64,000 nucleotides of DNA from Streptomyces sp. (GTDB lineage Bacteria > Actinomycetota > Actinomycetes > Streptomycetales > Streptomycetaceae): contig NZ_JAEKKT010000117.1 in the NCBI RefSeq assembly GCF_019510245.1, positions 1 through 64,000 on the forward strand. The letters are read 5' to 3'. The position numbers were made by a program, and so were the translations under genes. Below are positions 1 through 7,641 of this stretch, piece by piece. The notes beneath the pieces are model-generated. The model saw nothing but the letters and a program-made list of their open reading frames with translations. It did no database searches and was not told where the DNA came from. Within the stretch, counting starts at the first letter, position 1; each line of letters starts with the position of its first letter.

Positions 1-353
1 GTGAATACCGTCGCAAAGCTGATGGCCGAGCTCGGGCTGGCCGGACGGAAGGTCCGCCGGCGCCGGTCACTGACCAGGCCGGGCAAGCGGCCCGCGGCCC
101 CGGACTTCGTCCGCCGGGACTTCACCGCCGAGGAGCCTGACCTCGTCTGGGTGGGCGATATCACCGAGATCGACACTGGCGAGGGCAAGCTCTACCTGGC
201 TACGGCGGTCGATCTGTTCTCCCGCCCGCTGCTCGGTTTCGCGATGGGCGCCCGGCATGGCGCCGAGCTGGTGGTGGCCTCACTCAACATGGCGGCGGCC
301 ACCCGTGGAGGCGACGCCCGCGGCGTGATCATGCACACGGACAGGGGTAGCGA
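1..353 (+). pseudogene. IS3-family transposase orfB, 5' part (interrupted; start outside window)
   Basis: This is the integrase-core part of an IS3-type OrfB. The reading frame is open from base 1, so the true start lies upstream of the window. Visible DDE residues are the first Asp in VWVGDITEI (about residue 53) and the second Asp in the HTDRGSE motif near base 342. The frame is then broken by an IS30-type insertion, and the remaining part (CRKLSIVQSMGRVGSCFDNA and onward) resumes at 1362. Deleting the insertion and one copy of a 1-2 base duplication restores HTDRGSEYCSRRFKRAC, which shows the two parts were one gene. It is therefore non-functional as found. Confidence 0.85.
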
Positions 354-1361
354 GGGTGAATTCAACTGGTCGTCGCAACACCCTGATCTCGGAGGCGTGC
401 GACGTGGCCACGGCGGACTGGAGCTTGAAGACCAGCGATGTTCGGGAGGATCGGCGTCGGCAGTGGCAGGCTGACCGTGCGTTGCGGCCGGCGATGCGTT
501 CGCCGGGGCGGCCTGATCCGTCTCGGGTCGTGCAGCACCAGTTCTGGCGACTGATCGCCACGGGGGTCACGACGGTGGAGGCGTCGCTGGCAGTTGGCGT
601 GTCGTGGCCGGTGGGTGCGAGGTGGTTTCGTCACGCTGGCGGCATGCCTCCGATCTCGTTGGCCGAACCCTCAAGCGGGAGCTGGTCGCCTGCCTGCGCA
701 CCGGACGGGCACTTCGAGAGCCCCGGGCGAGATCACGGAACAAGCCGCAGGGGCATGTCACCGCGGACGTCGTCTTGAGCGAACGCCCTGCTGAGGCCGC
801 AGACCGTGCTATGCCGGGGCACTGGGAGGGTGACCTGATCATCGGGACCGGCCGGTCCGCCATCGGCACGCTCGTCGAGCGCAGCAGCCGGTCCACGATC
901 CTGGTCCACCTGCCCCGGCTGGAGGGCTGGGCCCAGAAGCCCCCGGAGAGGAACAGCCCGTCGCTGGGCGGCTACGGCGCCGCCGCGATGAACGCCGCGC
1001 TGATGGCGTCGGTGACGCGGCTGCCCGAGCAACTGCGCAGGACCCTGACCTGGGACCGCGGGAAGGAGCTCTCCGGCCATGCCCAGTTTACGCTCGAGAC
1101 CAAGACGAAGGTGTTCTTCGCCGACCCGCACTCGCCCTGGCAGCGTCCGACGAACGAGAACACGAACGGGCTGCTGCGCCAGTACTTCCCCAAGGGGACC
1201 GACCTGGCCAGGTGGTCTGCCGAGGACCTCGAGGCCGTCGCCCTGGCGATCAACAACCGACCCCACAAGATCCTCGGCTGGAAGACTCCCGCCGAGGTAT
1301 TCGGCGAGCACCTACGCTCGCTACAACGGCCCGGTGTTGCAACGACCGGTTGAACTCGCCC
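354..1361 (+). mobile_element. IS30-family insertion element (about 1.0 kb) inside IS3
   Basis: The element is bounded by imperfect inverted repeats. The left end at 354-382 includes TTCAACTGGTCGTCGCAACA; the right end at 1333-1361 reads, on the other strand, TTCAACCGGTCGTTGCAACA. About 25 of 29 positions match. The element carries an IS30-type transposase remnant in the same direction as the IS3 gene it interrupts. Flanking bases are consistent with a 1-2 bp target duplication (a or ag at 353-354 and 1362-1363). Ends and interrupted gene are read directly; family assignment rests on the GHWEGDL and NENTNG motifs. Confidence 0.85.
440..1353 (+). pseudogene. IS30-family transposase, internally deleted and frameshifted
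   Basis: The N-terminal part reads in one frame (RRRQW, then FWRLIATGVTTVEASLAVGV, ending MPPISLA near 675). The C-terminal catalytic part reads in another frame from about 664 (GRTLKRELVACLRTGRA onward). Family members normally have about 100 or more residues between these blocks, including a second helix-turn-helix, so this copy has lost an internal segment at the TTGGCC junction. The catalytic DDE triad is intact: Asp in GHWEGDLIIG, Asp in TWDRGKEL, Glu in RPTNENTNG. The residual C-terminal ORF can be read from 604 to 1353. Activity is unlikely because the DNA-binding region is lost; size of the loss is inferred from family knowledge. Confidence 0.75.
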
Positions 1362-1691
1362 AGTACTGCTCACGGCGGTTCAAGAGGGCCTGCCGCAAGC
1401 TGAGCATCGTGCAGTCGATGGGCAGAGTCGGATCTTGTTTCGACAACGCCGTGAGCGAGGCGTTCAACATCGTGCTCAAGGTCGAGTACGTCCACCGGCA
1501 CACCTTCCGCACCCGCACCCAGGCCCGCATCAAGATTGCCACCTGGATCACCGACTTCTACAACACCAGGCGGCTACACAGCGTATGCGGGTTCAAGAGC
1601 CCGATCGACTACGAACGCGAGTACAGGGCCAGCCTCGCCGAGGGACTGGCCGCAACAGATCGTCTCCACGCTGCGAGGGGATTGACACATG
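1362..1691 (+). pseudogene. IS3-family transposase orfB, 3' part
   Basis: This is the continuation of the interrupted IS3 OrfB. It shows SIVQSMGRVGSCFDNAVSEA with the catalytic Glu in the usual place after FDNA, and the C-terminal block FYNTRRLHSVCGFKSPIDYE. Recognisable similarity ends near base 1665. The reading frame has no stop there and runs on into unrelated DNA until about 2089, so the natural 3' end of the element appears to be lost at a junction with the next remnant. The end given here is approximate. Confidence 0.75.
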
Positions 1692-1865
1692 CTCGCCGAT
1701 CCGGAGTGGGCAGACCTCCTGACCGACGAGGACAAACGCGCCCTGACCCCGCTGTTCTGGATGCACATCCAGCCCTTCGGCGAGATACGGCTGAATGTGG
1801 GCCGCCGTCTTCAGCTCGCCCGGCCCGTCCCGCAGGAGCCAGACCCCGAGCCGGCCGCCGCGTAG
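1689..1865 (+). pseudogene. Possible tail of a Tn3-type transposase (58 aa ORF)
   Basis: The short ATG ORF encodes MLADPEWADLLTDEDKRALT, then PLFWMHIQPFGEIRLNV. The block LTDEDxRALTPLFWxHxxPxGxxxL resembles, from memory, the extreme C terminus of Tn3-family transposases of Streptomyces. Nothing upstream belongs to such a protein, so this would be a 3' remnant left when the IS3 element or a deletion removed the rest. A free-standing small protein is the alternative. No clear Shine-Dalgarno sequence is seen. A protein search with the 58 residues would settle it. Confidence 0.4.
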
Positions 1866-1880
1866 CCCGACCCCAGAACC

Positions 1881-1914
1881 TCAGAGGACCCCGACCGCGG
1901 CCGGGGTCCTCTGA
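1881..1914 (+). terminator. Perfect 13-bp hairpin after the mobile-element remnants
   Basis: TCAGAGGACCCCG (1881-1893) pairs perfectly with CGGGGTCCTCTGA (1902-1914) across an 8-base loop. It lies 16 bases after the stop of the Tn3-like ORF, so it may be that gene's old terminator. There is no T-run, as is common for Streptomyces terminators. Confidence 0.6.
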
Positions 1915-1993
1915 CATGCGCGCATACGGAGCGCCTTCGATCCAAAAGCTACTGGCGGGTTACTTGTCACGTGGTTCGCCGCTCGTTAACGAC

Positions 1994-2080
1994 ACCCCCG
2001 TAAAGGGCGCCGGGGGTACCCCCGGCCGAAGGCTGGGGGAGGAACTGCGCGACCAGCCACGACGCCGCCGCAGCCGACAG
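1994..2080. repeat. Composite intergenic palindromic repeat, copy 1
   Basis: Related copies lie at 40151-40237 and 48673-48759. Shared parts in order are a GGGGCGC-type half hairpin (decayed here to AAAGGGCGC), a CCCCCGGCC-GAA-GGCTGGGGG hairpin, GAGGAACTGCGCGACCAGCC, and in copies 1 and 2 also a CACGACG..GCCGCAGCCGACAG block. All three copies lie just past 3' gene ends, here between mobile-element debris and the end of the leftward gene at 2112. A role as terminator or mRNA 3' end is likely but inferred. Confidence 0.8.
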
Positions 2081-2111
2081 ACGGCATAGCGCGGCGGTGC
2101 CGCCGTCGCAC

Positions 2112-3929
2112 TCAGCAGGCAGCGAGAGTCAGCTCGGGCACGCCATGGGCATCCTCGGCCCCGATGACAGCCGTGAACGCCTCGGTGCGCACGGTGAGGT
2201 CGCCCTCGAAGGACGGCGCGAAGTCACCGCCGGGCCCGTACCGCACGGCGAACACGTGCAGGTGCTCCGGTGCGCCCGGCGCCGGTTCGGCCTCGTACGC
2301 CGTGGAGGCGACCAGGTGGCGCCAGCCCTCGTCCGGGTCGCCGTACCCGCGCGGGTCGGCGGCGAGCGCGAACGCGGCCTGTTCCTGGGTGAGTTCGGCA
2401 CGCGCGTCGAAGTGGTCCGCGCCCTGCCGGCCGGGATGCGTCAGCCGCAGGGCTCCCGCCGCGGCGGCCTCGCCCTCGGCGACCCGGCGCACCCGGTCGC
2501 CGTCGTCGGCCGCATAGGGCAGCCCGGCCAGCAGGTACGGCGTCCCGCCGAGGCGCTCCACGGCCACCGTCACCCACAGCCGGGTGCCGTCCGTGACGTA
2601 CAGGGAACGCACGTGGCGCAGGACATGGTCCCGCCCCACCACCGGCTTGCCGACCAGCTTGGCGGTCAGGCCGTCGGCACGGACGTCCCGGACCCGGACC
2701 TCGCCCATCGGCCTGCAGTACAGGAAGCCGCCCAGGACCGGCCCGAAGCCGTGCTGCCGGTTCACCGCCGCCGGCAGGTAGTAGGTGCCGCCCGCCTCCA
2801 CCAGGGACGGGGTCATGCGGTGGTCGAAGGCCACCGAGACCGATCCGGCGCGGAGCCGGTGGCGGGCGGGGGCCGTCGACGGTTCGCGGTGCCAGGGGGT
2901 GGTGTCCTGGATCTGCCAGACGAGCATCCACGCGAAGTGCCCGTCGACACCGCCGTCCGGCTTGACCGCGTGCCGGCCCCAGTTGGTGTCGCCCCGGTAG
3001 CGGCCCAGGTCGGAGCCGATCCGGGCGCCGAAGTAGCGCAGCCCGAGCACCGACTCGAAGCCGGAGTGCTGTTCGCTGTAGCGGGGCCCGCCGTTGTCGA
3101 AGCCGCCGTTCGGCAGGCGGGCGTCGATGTAGCGGGCGAGCGCGTCGCCGTCCTCGGCGAACATCTCCGCGCCGCTGATCCGGTGCGCCTGGGCGAGGAA
3201 GGACAGCGAGATGGGGCCGTAGTTGTTGTCGTAGGCGCCGCCGTGCTCGGGCGGCAGCAGCGCGCCCCGGTCGAGGACTCGGTGGGCGCGGATCCTGTCG
3301 GTGTACAGGGCGAGTGCCCGCTCGCGGACCGGCTGCGCCACCTCGGGCGGGAGGTGCCGGGCCAGCATCAGCCCGCCGACCACACACCCGATGGCCTGGT
3401 TGCCGGCCTCCTGCGGGTTGAAGAAGGTGGCCTCGGTCAGCCAGCGCCAGTAGCCGCGGCCCAGCTCGACCAGCTCCGCGCGCGGTCCGTCGTCGACGAG
3501 GCCGTCGGAGAGGTCGAGGACGTTCACGGCCTGGAGCAGCGCCCAGACCGTGCTGGGCCAGTCCCCGATCGGGTGCGCGCCCGCCTCCAGGACGTAACGG
3601 GCGTACGGGAGACCGGAGTCGCGGACGGTGAGGTTCGGGTAGCCGGGGTTGTCCCCGGTGTAGACCCGTTCACGCAGATGGAAGGCGAGGCTGCGGCGCA
3701 CCGCCTCCGGCAGCCGCGGGTCCTTGGACCGCTGCCAGGCCAGGGCCAGCAGGGAGGTGACGCCGAGGGAGGTGTCGCCGATGTCGTCGTCCGCGTCGGG
3801 GTGTTCGAGGTTGCCCTCGGGGGTGAGGCGGGCCAGGGCCTGTTCGGCGACGTCGGCGAGGACCGCGTCGTACGCCTCGGGGGTGGACGGCAGGTCGTGC
3901 AGCGGGCCGAGCTGGCGCGGCAGGTGCAT
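2112..3929 (-). CDS. Alpha/alpha-toroid polysaccharide-degrading enzyme candidate (605 aa)
   Basis: No catalytic family is recognised with certainty. The first 330 residues are helix-rich with repeated Trp/Tyr/Asn-containing segments (FNPQEAGNQAIGCVVGG, GGAYDNNYGPISLSFLAQ, PRYSEQHSGFESVLGLRYFG), as in alpha/alpha-toroid lyases and unsaturated glycoside hydrolases. The C-terminal 250 residues look beta-rich, as in heparinase-type lyases. There is no signal peptide, so it would act in the cytoplasm on imported oligosaccharide. The ATG at 3929 is the first start after an in-frame stop. It is the last gene of the leftward cluster with a heparinase-like protein, two permeases and a binding protein, which supports a role in glycan breakdown. 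The substrate is unknown. Confidence 0.6.
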   Translation of the reverse strand: MHLPRQLGPLHDLPSTPEAYDAVLADVAEQALARLTPEGNLEHPDADDDIGDTSLGVTSLLALAWQRSKDPRLPEAVRRSLAFHLRERVYTGDNPGYPNLTVRDSGLPYARYVLEAGAHPIGDWPSTVWALLQAVNVLDLSDGLVDDGPRAELVELGRGYWRWLTEATFFNPQEAGNQAIGCVVGGLMLARHLPPEVAQPVRERALALYTDRIRAHRVLDRGALLPPEHGGAYDNNYGPISLSFLAQAHRISGAEMFAEDGDALARYIDARLPNGGFDNGGPRYSEQHSGFESVLGLRYFGARIGSDLGRYRGDTNWGRHAVKPDGGVDGHFAWMLVWQIQDTTPWHREPSTAPARHRLRAGSVSVAFDHRMTPSLVEAGGTYYLPAAVNRQHGFGPVLGGFLYCRPMGEVRVRDVRADGLTAKLVGKPVVGRDHVLRHVRSLYVTDGTRLWVTVAVERLGGTPYLLAGLPYAADDGDRVRRVAEGEAAAAGALRLTHPGRQGADHFDARAELTQEQAAFALAADPRGYGDPDEGWRHLVASTAYEAEPAPGAPEHLHVFAVRYGPGGDFAPSFEGDLTVRTEAFTAVIGAEDAHGVPELTLAAC

Positions 3930-3977
3930 CGGGGGAGGTCAGCCCTTCGTTGCCGGAGGTGGCCGTGGCGGACATGG

Positions 3978-5705
3978 TCAGGGTCGGACGCCGGGGGCGG
4001 GAGGACGCCGGGCGCGCAGGGTGACGGTCAGTGTCTGCGGGCCGTGCCCACCGAGGTAGACGCGGTTCCCGGTCGTCGCGTCGGTGCCGCCCACCACGGT
4101 GTGGTCCTGCCCCGGGTCGTACCGTAGTACGTCGCTCCGCTCCGGTCCGGCGAGCGGTTCGCCGGCCTCGACGGCGGCCTCGACCCGGATCTCGTCGGCA
4201 CCGGCCCGGTAGGTCACCGGCCCGGTCGTCAGGCACCAGCGTCCGTCGCCGACCGGTACGGCGCCCACTGGCACGCCCCCCGGCCGGAAGGTCAGTTCGA
4301 GGGCCCAGGGCACCCGTGGGCCGCTGATGTCGATCCGCAGGTCGGCGCCGTCGTCCCGCAGCTCCGCTTCGACGCGGGTCGTGTGGGAGACCTCGTCCCG
4401 AGGCCGGTCCGAGAAGGCCATCGCGGCCGAGAAGCGTCCCTCGTCCGCCACGCGGTAGGCGCCGTCGTCCCGTCGCCGGTCCGGCGGGAGCGGCTGGTAG
4501 TAGGCGGCCGTCAGGGTCTCGGTGAGCCGGTACCGGTGACCGGCGACCTGCTGCATGTCGGCTGCGCGGAACGGGCCCAGGTCGAAGAAGCCCCGGGAGA
4601 GCCGGACCGCGTCGAGGACGGCGTCGCCGGCGAACAGGCGCAGGAAGGTGGGGTTGCAGGCGAGTCCCGAGCGGATGCGCCGGTGCCCGGGCACGTCCGA
4701 GCCGCCGTACAGGACGGTGTGCGCGGTGGCGGAGGCACGTGAGGCGAGGCGCGCCGTGCCGAGGTACCGGTCGCGGGGCAGGGGCTCCGCATCCGGTGCC
4801 GGCAGGGCGTGGCACAGGTCGGGGGTGAGGAGGGTCTCGGCGAGCAGGCCGGGGTCGTCGACCCCGCCGGCCGCTGCCAGGCGCGCCGCCCGGGCGAAGT
4901 CGCCCCGGCCGGTGCGGACCGCGAGCAGCCGGTAGTGCGGCAGGTACGGCGCCAGCGGGAACGGATGGTGCTGGTCCTGCCGGCGCGAGTGGACGGTCTC
5001 CACCGTGCCGTCCGGCCTGATCAGGTCCAGGGTCGCGGTGAGGTTGCGTTCGACGGCGTCCCGCAGGTCGGGGCGGCCGAGGACGTCGGCCAGGAGCAGC
5101 AGCGACGGGTTGGAGACGTGGGCCGCGTAGTTGGCGCTGCGCTCCGAGTACAGGCCGTCCGCGTCGATGTCGACGCCCTCGGCGAGCCATGCGTCGATGC
5201 GGTCGAGCAGCCTGCTGTCCGGGAACGACCGGTGCAGCCGGGCCAGCGCCGCGCACAGTTCCCAGCGGTGGTTCGGGGTGTGCACCCCGCCGGTGAGGAG
5301 GGCGGCGGAGGCGGCGCCGGCGATCTCGGCGAGCGCGGCCGTGACGTCGCACAGTTCCGGTCCCGCGCCGGCGGCGAGGACGTGCGCGTCGCACACGTCG
5401 TTCACGGTGAACGCGGAGTCCGGCGGTGACTGCACGTTGTCGCCGCCGGCGAAGAGGCCGGAGGCGGTCTGCGCGGCCAGCAGGGCGCGGAGGTGGGTCA
5501 GCGCGGCGGCGACGGCCCGGCTGCTGCCGTGCAGTGCCGAGTCCGCGGAGCGGTACGCCGCGACCAGGGTCTTCACCCGGCGGGCCAGGACGCGGTGGGT
5601 CACACCGGCGGGTTCCTCCTCGGGGCGGGCCGCCAGCGGGGCGGCCGACCGGTCGGCGGCTCCGGCCACCGCGCGGAGGAACTCGTGGTCGAGCGGGGTG
5701 GGCAC
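3978..5705 (-). CDS. Heparinase II/III-like protein (575 aa)
   Basis: Probably a polysaccharide or oligosaccharide lyase. The N-terminal 300 residues are an alpha/alpha-toroid type region (PNHRWELCAALARLHRSFPD, DGLYSERSANYAAHVSNPSL, RRQDQHHPFPLAPYLPHYR), and the remainder is a beta-rich region like the beta-sandwich of heparinase II/III enzymes. Asn-His and Tyr-rich motifs typical of these lyases are visible, but the catalytic residues were not mapped. The start is a GTG at 5705, two bases after the permease stop, so it is probably translationally coupled to it. There is no signal peptide. It is co-transcribed with the sugar importer upstream, which argues for degradation of an imported, perhaps uronate-containing, oligosaccharide. 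Confidence 0.65.
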   Translation of the reverse strand: MPTPLDHEFLRAVAGAADRSAAPLAARPEEEPAGVTHRVLARRVKTLVAAYRSADSALHGSSRAVAAALTHLRALLAAQTASGLFAGGDNVQSPPDSAFTVNDVCDAHVLAAGAGPELCDVTAALAEIAGAASAALLTGGVHTPNHRWELCAALARLHRSFPDSRLLDRIDAWLAEGVDIDADGLYSERSANYAAHVSNPSLLLLADVLGRPDLRDAVERNLTATLDLIRPDGTVETVHSRRQDQHHPFPLAPYLPHYRLLAVRTGRGDFARAARLAAAGGVDDPGLLAETLLTPDLCHALPAPDAEPLPRDRYLGTARLASRASATAHTVLYGGSDVPGHRRIRSGLACNPTFLRLFAGDAVLDAVRLSRGFFDLGPFRAADMQQVAGHRYRLTETLTAAYYQPLPPDRRRDDGAYRVADEGRFSAAMAFSDRPRDEVSHTTRVEAELRDDGADLRIDISGPRVPWALELTFRPGGVPVGAVPVGDGRWCLTTGPVTYRAGADEIRVEAAVEAGEPLAGPERSDVLRYDPGQDHTVVGGTDATTGNRVYLGGHGPQTLTVTLRARRPPAPGVRP

Positions 5706-5707
5706 GG

Positions 5708-6610
5708 TCAGTCCTTCAGTCCGGCGTTGATGTCGGCGCCCATGACGTAGCGCTGGAAGACCAGGAAGATCACGATCAGCGGGATCATGGAGATGACCGA
5801 GGCGCCGAGCAGGACCGACCAGTTGATGTTCTGCGCGCCGACGATGCTCTGGATGCCGATCTGCACGGTGAACTTGTTGGGGTCGTTGAGCATCAGCAGC
5901 GGCCAGATGTAGTCGTTCCACCGCCACTGGAAGGACAGGATGGCGAGGGTCAGCATGATGGGCCGGGAGAGCGGCACCATGATCCGCAGGAAGATCGACA
6001 GTTCGCGGGCACCGTCGATGCGCGCCGCTTCCACGAGTTCGTCGGGAACCGTCAGGAAGAACTGGCGGAACATGAAGCATCCGGTCGCGGTGAGCACCGC
6101 CGGGAGGATGATGCCGGCGAACGAGTTGTACAGGCCGAGGTTGCGAACCACCAGGAACTCCGGGGCCAGCATGACCTCACCCGGCAGCATCGTGGTGGCC
6201 AGGATGCAGATGAAGAACGCCTTGAGCCATCTGTTGTCGTATTTGGCCAGCGCGTACCCGGTGCAGCAGCTCACTCCCACCGTGAGGATCGTCGTGATCA
6301 CACACACGATGGTCGTGTTGATGAAGAACTGGGAGAAGTTGGCACTGCGCCACGCCGTCAGGTACCCGGACAGGGTGGGGTGGTGCGGAACCAGCGTCAG
6401 CGGATAGGAGAACAGGTCGCTGGCCGGCTTGAGGGAGCTGAGGATGAACCACAGCACCGGTAGCCCGTAGAGGCACGCGAGGATCCACAGCAGGGTGGTC
6501 GCGGACACCGCCTGTCGGATCCCACCGCTCGCCGCGGCGCGGGTCCGCTTCTTGGAAACAGTCCGACCGGGATCGGCGTCGGCGTTGCGAGGCATGTCTG
6601 TGGTTGTCAT
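5708..6610 (-). CDS. Carbohydrate ABC transporter permease, MalG-like (300 aa)
   Basis: Inner-membrane subunit of a CUT1-type sugar importer. Six hydrophobic segments are visible, beginning with ATTLLWILACLYGLPVLWF. The EAA loop that contacts the ATPase reads EAARIDGARELSIFLRIMVP. An N-terminal cytoplasmic stretch of about 30 residues precedes the first segment. ATG at 6610 overlaps the stop of the upstream permease by four bases (ATGA), so the two are translationally coupled. No ATP-binding subunit is encoded nearby, and a shared MsiK-type ATPase is the usual partner for such systems in Streptomyces. Confidence 0.92.
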   Translation of the reverse strand: MTTTDMPRNADADPGRTVSKKRTRAAASGGIRQAVSATTLLWILACLYGLPVLWFILSSLKPASDLFSYPLTLVPHHPTLSGYLTAWRSANFSQFFINTTIVCVITTILTVGVSCCTGYALAKYDNRWLKAFFICILATTMLPGEVMLAPEFLVVRNLGLYNSFAGIILPAVLTATGCFMFRQFFLTVPDELVEAARIDGARELSIFLRIMVPLSRPIMLTLAILSFQWRWNDYIWPLLMLNDPNKFTVQIGIQSIVGAQNINWSVLLGASVISMIPLIVIFLVFQRYVMGADINAGLKD

Positions 6611-7518
6611 CGGTTCTCCACCCGCCGGTTGACGATCAGCTGGATGATCGCGACGGCCATCAGGATGAGCATGAGCACGAACGACGCGGCGCTCGCATAG
6701 CCGATCTGGCCCCGTTGGAAGCCGGTCTGGTAGATGTACTGGACAAGCAGGTTGTTCGACGTTCCGGGTCCGCCGTTGTTCAGGGAGACGAACACCGGAT
6801 ATTCCTTCATCGCGTTGATCGTGTTGAGCAGGACGACGATGAAGGAGGTCGGTGCGATGCTCGGCAGCGTGATGCTCAAGAACTGGCGCCATGGTCCGGC
6901 GCCGTCGAGCGATGCCGCCTCGTAGTACGACACCGGTACGTTCTTGATCGCCGCGATGAACAGCAGCATCGTGAAACCCGTCCACATCCAGGACGCCGCC
7001 ATCACCACCACGAGCAGCGACAGGTCCGCGTTCGACTGCCACGGAACGGCACTGCCGCCGAGCTTCTCGATGACGTAGTTGACCAGGCCGAAGTTCTCAC
7101 CGAACAGCCACCGCCACAGCACACCCACGACGATGGGCGACAGCAGCCACGGGATGAAGAAGATGACGCGGGCGACGGACGAGCCCTTGGCGTGCTTGTT
7201 CACCACCAGGTTGGCGGCGAGCAGCGAGAGCGCGAAGTTCAGCGGCACGAAGAGCACGGTGTACAGAAGCGTCCGGGTCAGCGCGTCGTAGAACGTGGAG
7301 TCCCCGAACAGGTTGTGGTAGTTGTCCAGTCCGATGAACTGGAACGCGCCCACACCGGTGTAGTTCGTGAAGGAGTAGACGAGCCCGATCACCGCCGGCC
7401 AGACGAAGAACAGCGCGAAGAGCACGACATTGGCCGCAATGAGGGTGAGCGGCGCAAGGGTGTACTTACTGCGTCTTCTGGGCGGGCTCGCGGACACGGC
7501 CGAGGCGCGTTTTGTCAT
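6607..7518 (-). CDS. Carbohydrate ABC transporter permease, MalF-like (303 aa)
   Basis: Partner permease of the CUT1 importer. The first membrane segment is TLIAANVVLFALFFVWPAVI, and the EAA loop reads EAASLDGAGPWRQFLSITLP. The protein is short for MalF and lacks the large periplasmic P2 domain, as expected for the UgpA/LacF type. It follows the binding-protein gene with 123 bases between, and that gap holds a strong hairpin which probably lowers permease expression relative to the binding protein. The start chosen is the ATG at 7518, preceded by a GAAG-type site. Confidence 0.92.
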   Translation of the reverse strand: MTKRASAVSASPPRRRSKYTLAPLTLIAANVVLFALFFVWPAVIGLVYSFTNYTGVGAFQFIGLDNYHNLFGDSTFYDALTRTLLYTVLFVPLNFALSLLAANLVVNKHAKGSSVARVIFFIPWLLSPIVVGVLWRWLFGENFGLVNYVIEKLGGSAVPWQSNADLSLLVVVMAASWMWTGFTMLLFIAAIKNVPVSYYEAASLDGAGPWRQFLSITLPSIAPTSFIVVLLNTINAMKEYPVFVSLNNGGPGTSNNLLVQYIYQTGFQRGQIGYASAASFVLMLILMAVAIIQLIVNRRVENR

Positions 7519-7588
7519 CTTCCTGACTCCGTGCTGGTGGAATGGGTTGCGGTGGGTTCACGCGATGAGCCCGGCATCACGTGGTTGG

Positions 7589-7632
7589 CCAGGGCGGGGC
7601 GGCGGGGGCTCGGTCCCGCCGCCCGGCCCTGG
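7589..7632 (-). terminator. Intercistronic hairpin between binding protein and permease genes
   Basis: CCAGGGCGGGGCGGCGGG (7589-7606) pairs with CCCGCCGCCCGGCCCTGG (7615-7632), 17 of 18 positions, with an 8-base loop. It starts 10 bases past the stop codon of the solute-binding protein gene. Such structures commonly end part of the transcripts or protect the upstream message from decay, giving more binding protein than permease. Confidence 0.75.
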
Positions 7633-7641
7633 GGTCTGCGA

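Noticed and set aside
1079..2089. 336-codon ORF spanning IS30 end, IS3 part and downstream DNA
   Set aside because: It is a chance fusion. Only the middle part (1362 to about 1665) matches a known protein; the start lies in a wrong frame of the IS30 transposase.
2097..4127. Long open frame (676 codons) on the plus strand opposite the toroid-protein genes
   Set aside because: It is the antisense shadow of high-GC third positions. The product is Arg/Gly/Val/Gln-rich with no domain, while the minus strand gives coherent enzyme sequence.
3670..5394. 574-codon minus-strand frame within the heparinase-like gene
   Set aside because: It is Arg/Pro-rich and overlaps the coherent 3978-5705 frame on the same strand, so it is a shifted-frame shadow.
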